This document shows positions 63,408 through 64,000 of a stretch of DNA of 64,000 nt, piece after piece. The notes under the pieces are model-generated. The model ran no database searches. It saw only the letters and a list, made by a program, of their open reading frames with translations, and was not told the DNA's origin. This stretch comes from Modestobacter italicus (GTDB lineage Bacteria; Actinomycetota; Actinomycetes; Mycobacteriales; Geodermatophilaceae): the NCBI RefSeq assembly GCF_000306785.1, contig NC_017955.1, forward strand, positions 3,534,001-3,598,000, read 5' to 3'. The translations under genes were made by a program, and so were the position numbers. How positions within the stretch are numbered: the first letter of the stretch is position 1; the number at the start of each line of letters is the position of its first letter.

Positions 63408-63980
63408 TCAGGAGTCGAAGAGGACCTCGGCGCCGACCGGGCGGTAGCCGGCGGCCAGGAAGGAGCGCAGCGAGGCCACGTTGGCGGGTGCGACCTGCGC
63501 CCACAGCGGGGCTCCGCCGGGCACCAGCGCGGGCGCGGCGAGGGCGAGCGCCGTCCCCAGGCCGCGGCCCTGGGCGGCCGGGTCGACCTCCAGGCTGACC
63601 TCCCAGCGGCCGCACACGCCCCGGCCGAGGGTGACCAGCGCGACGCCGTCCGGCGTCCTCCAGACCCGGACGTCGGTGCGGTGCCGGAGGGCCCGCTGCA
63701 CCCGGGGGTGCTGCCGGACGTCGGCCTCGACCAGCTCCAGGCCGCGCTCGACCGGGGCGGTCGGCGCGACCAGGACGGCGTCGAGGACCCCGGGCTCCGC
63801 GCCGACCCGGTCGGCGAGCGCCGCCAGGAACCGGGCGCCCAGCGGCGCGGCGACCGGGTCGTGCGCGACCTGCGCGGCCACCCACGCCGGGTCGACGTCG
63901 GCCGCGACCACGTGCCAGGCGCTGCCACCGACGACGAGAGCCGGCGCCCGCCGCCCGTCGAGGAGCGAGGGCGCCGGCAC
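63408..63980 (-). CDS. GNAT-family N-acetyltransferase
   Basis: 190 residues. The C-terminal half has the acetyl-CoA site 'WEVSLEVDPAAQGRGLGTALALAAPALVPGG' (Q/RxxGxG/A pattern) and 'PANVASLRSFLAAGYRPVGAEVLF'. The first 90 residues are variable. The substrate is unknown. A GTG at 63980 is used; the frame continues to the window edge, so a slightly earlier start cannot be excluded. Confidence 0.85.
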   Translation of the reverse strand: MPAPSLLDGRRAPALVVGGSAWHVVAADVDPAWVAAQVAHDPVAAPLGARFLAALADRVGAEPGVLDAVLVAPTAPVERGLELVEADVRQHPRVQRALRHRTDVRVWRTPDGVALVTLGRGVCGRWEVSLEVDPAAQGRGLGTALALAAPALVPGGAPLWAQVAPANVASLRSFLAAGYRPVGAEVLFDS

Positions 63981-64000
63981 GGTCGTGACGGTCGCATCGG

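Overview
The window is chromosomal DNA from a very GC-rich actinobacterium. The best guess is the family Geodermatophilaceae (Blastococcus, Geodermatophilus or Modestobacter). The reasons are the codon use, the order gcvT - pepA - lpdA - sucB - lipB - leuS, many leaderless promoters of the form TANNNT-N6/7-[AG]TG, and a dispersed GC-rich palindromic repeat. No rRNA, tRNA, CRISPR array, phage structural gene or integrase was seen.

Layout. 1-17.3 kb is core metabolism: a DUF3618/DUF4235/YihY membrane operon, gcvT, pepA, lpdA and sucB (2-oxoacid dehydrogenase E3 and E2), a TIGR01777 epimerase, a Ser/Thr kinase, an amine-oxidase-like flavoprotein, peptidase E, lipB and leuS. leuS is preceded by what reads as a complete leucine attenuator: a leaderless 11-residue leader peptide with three consecutive Leu codons, a long stem-loop and an intrinsic terminator with seven U. 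17.4-20.9 kb is a decaying ABC transporter (frameshifted ATPase, truncated permease) next to an intact histidine kinase and response regulator. 21-23.3 kb holds a SnoaL-like protein and a divergent MmyB-type regulator/SDR pair.

23.4-37.2 kb is an accretion region. The 5' end of a quinone oxidoreductase gene (qor) occurs four times in the same orientation. The first three copies (23388, 28258, 32089) are broken fragments and only the last (37119) runs on into a complete gene. A 35-bp stretch inside each copy is identical in all four. The three intervals look like three non-autonomous elements inserted one after another at the 5' end of qor. E1 carries a predicted GTPase with a small partner, a GDPD phosphodiesterase and a DUF429-RelA/SpoT fusion. 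E2 carries a 50-aa peptide, an MFS exporter, a glyoxalase and an AraC regulator. E3 carries a tight six-gene operon: PH-SHOCT protein, Ycf46-like AAA+ ATPase, Ycf35/DUF1257-like protein, DUF2997 protein, membrane HhH protein and radical-SAM 4Fe-4S protein. E3 is the best candidate here for an undescribed system.

38-64 kb returns to core genes: a moxR-DUF58-VWA operon below an NlpC/P60 hydrolase with a ydaO-like leader, an acyl-CoA synthetase, a Sir2 deacetylase, a PAP2 protein, aconitase, an atypical SDR, a CbiX-type chelatase, an FBP zinc-finger protein, a DUF2255 protein, a rhodanese, an ABC exporter, a crotonase, a small HTH protein, an ABC-F ATPase, two tandem SCO7613-type membrane proteins and a GNAT acetyltransferase.
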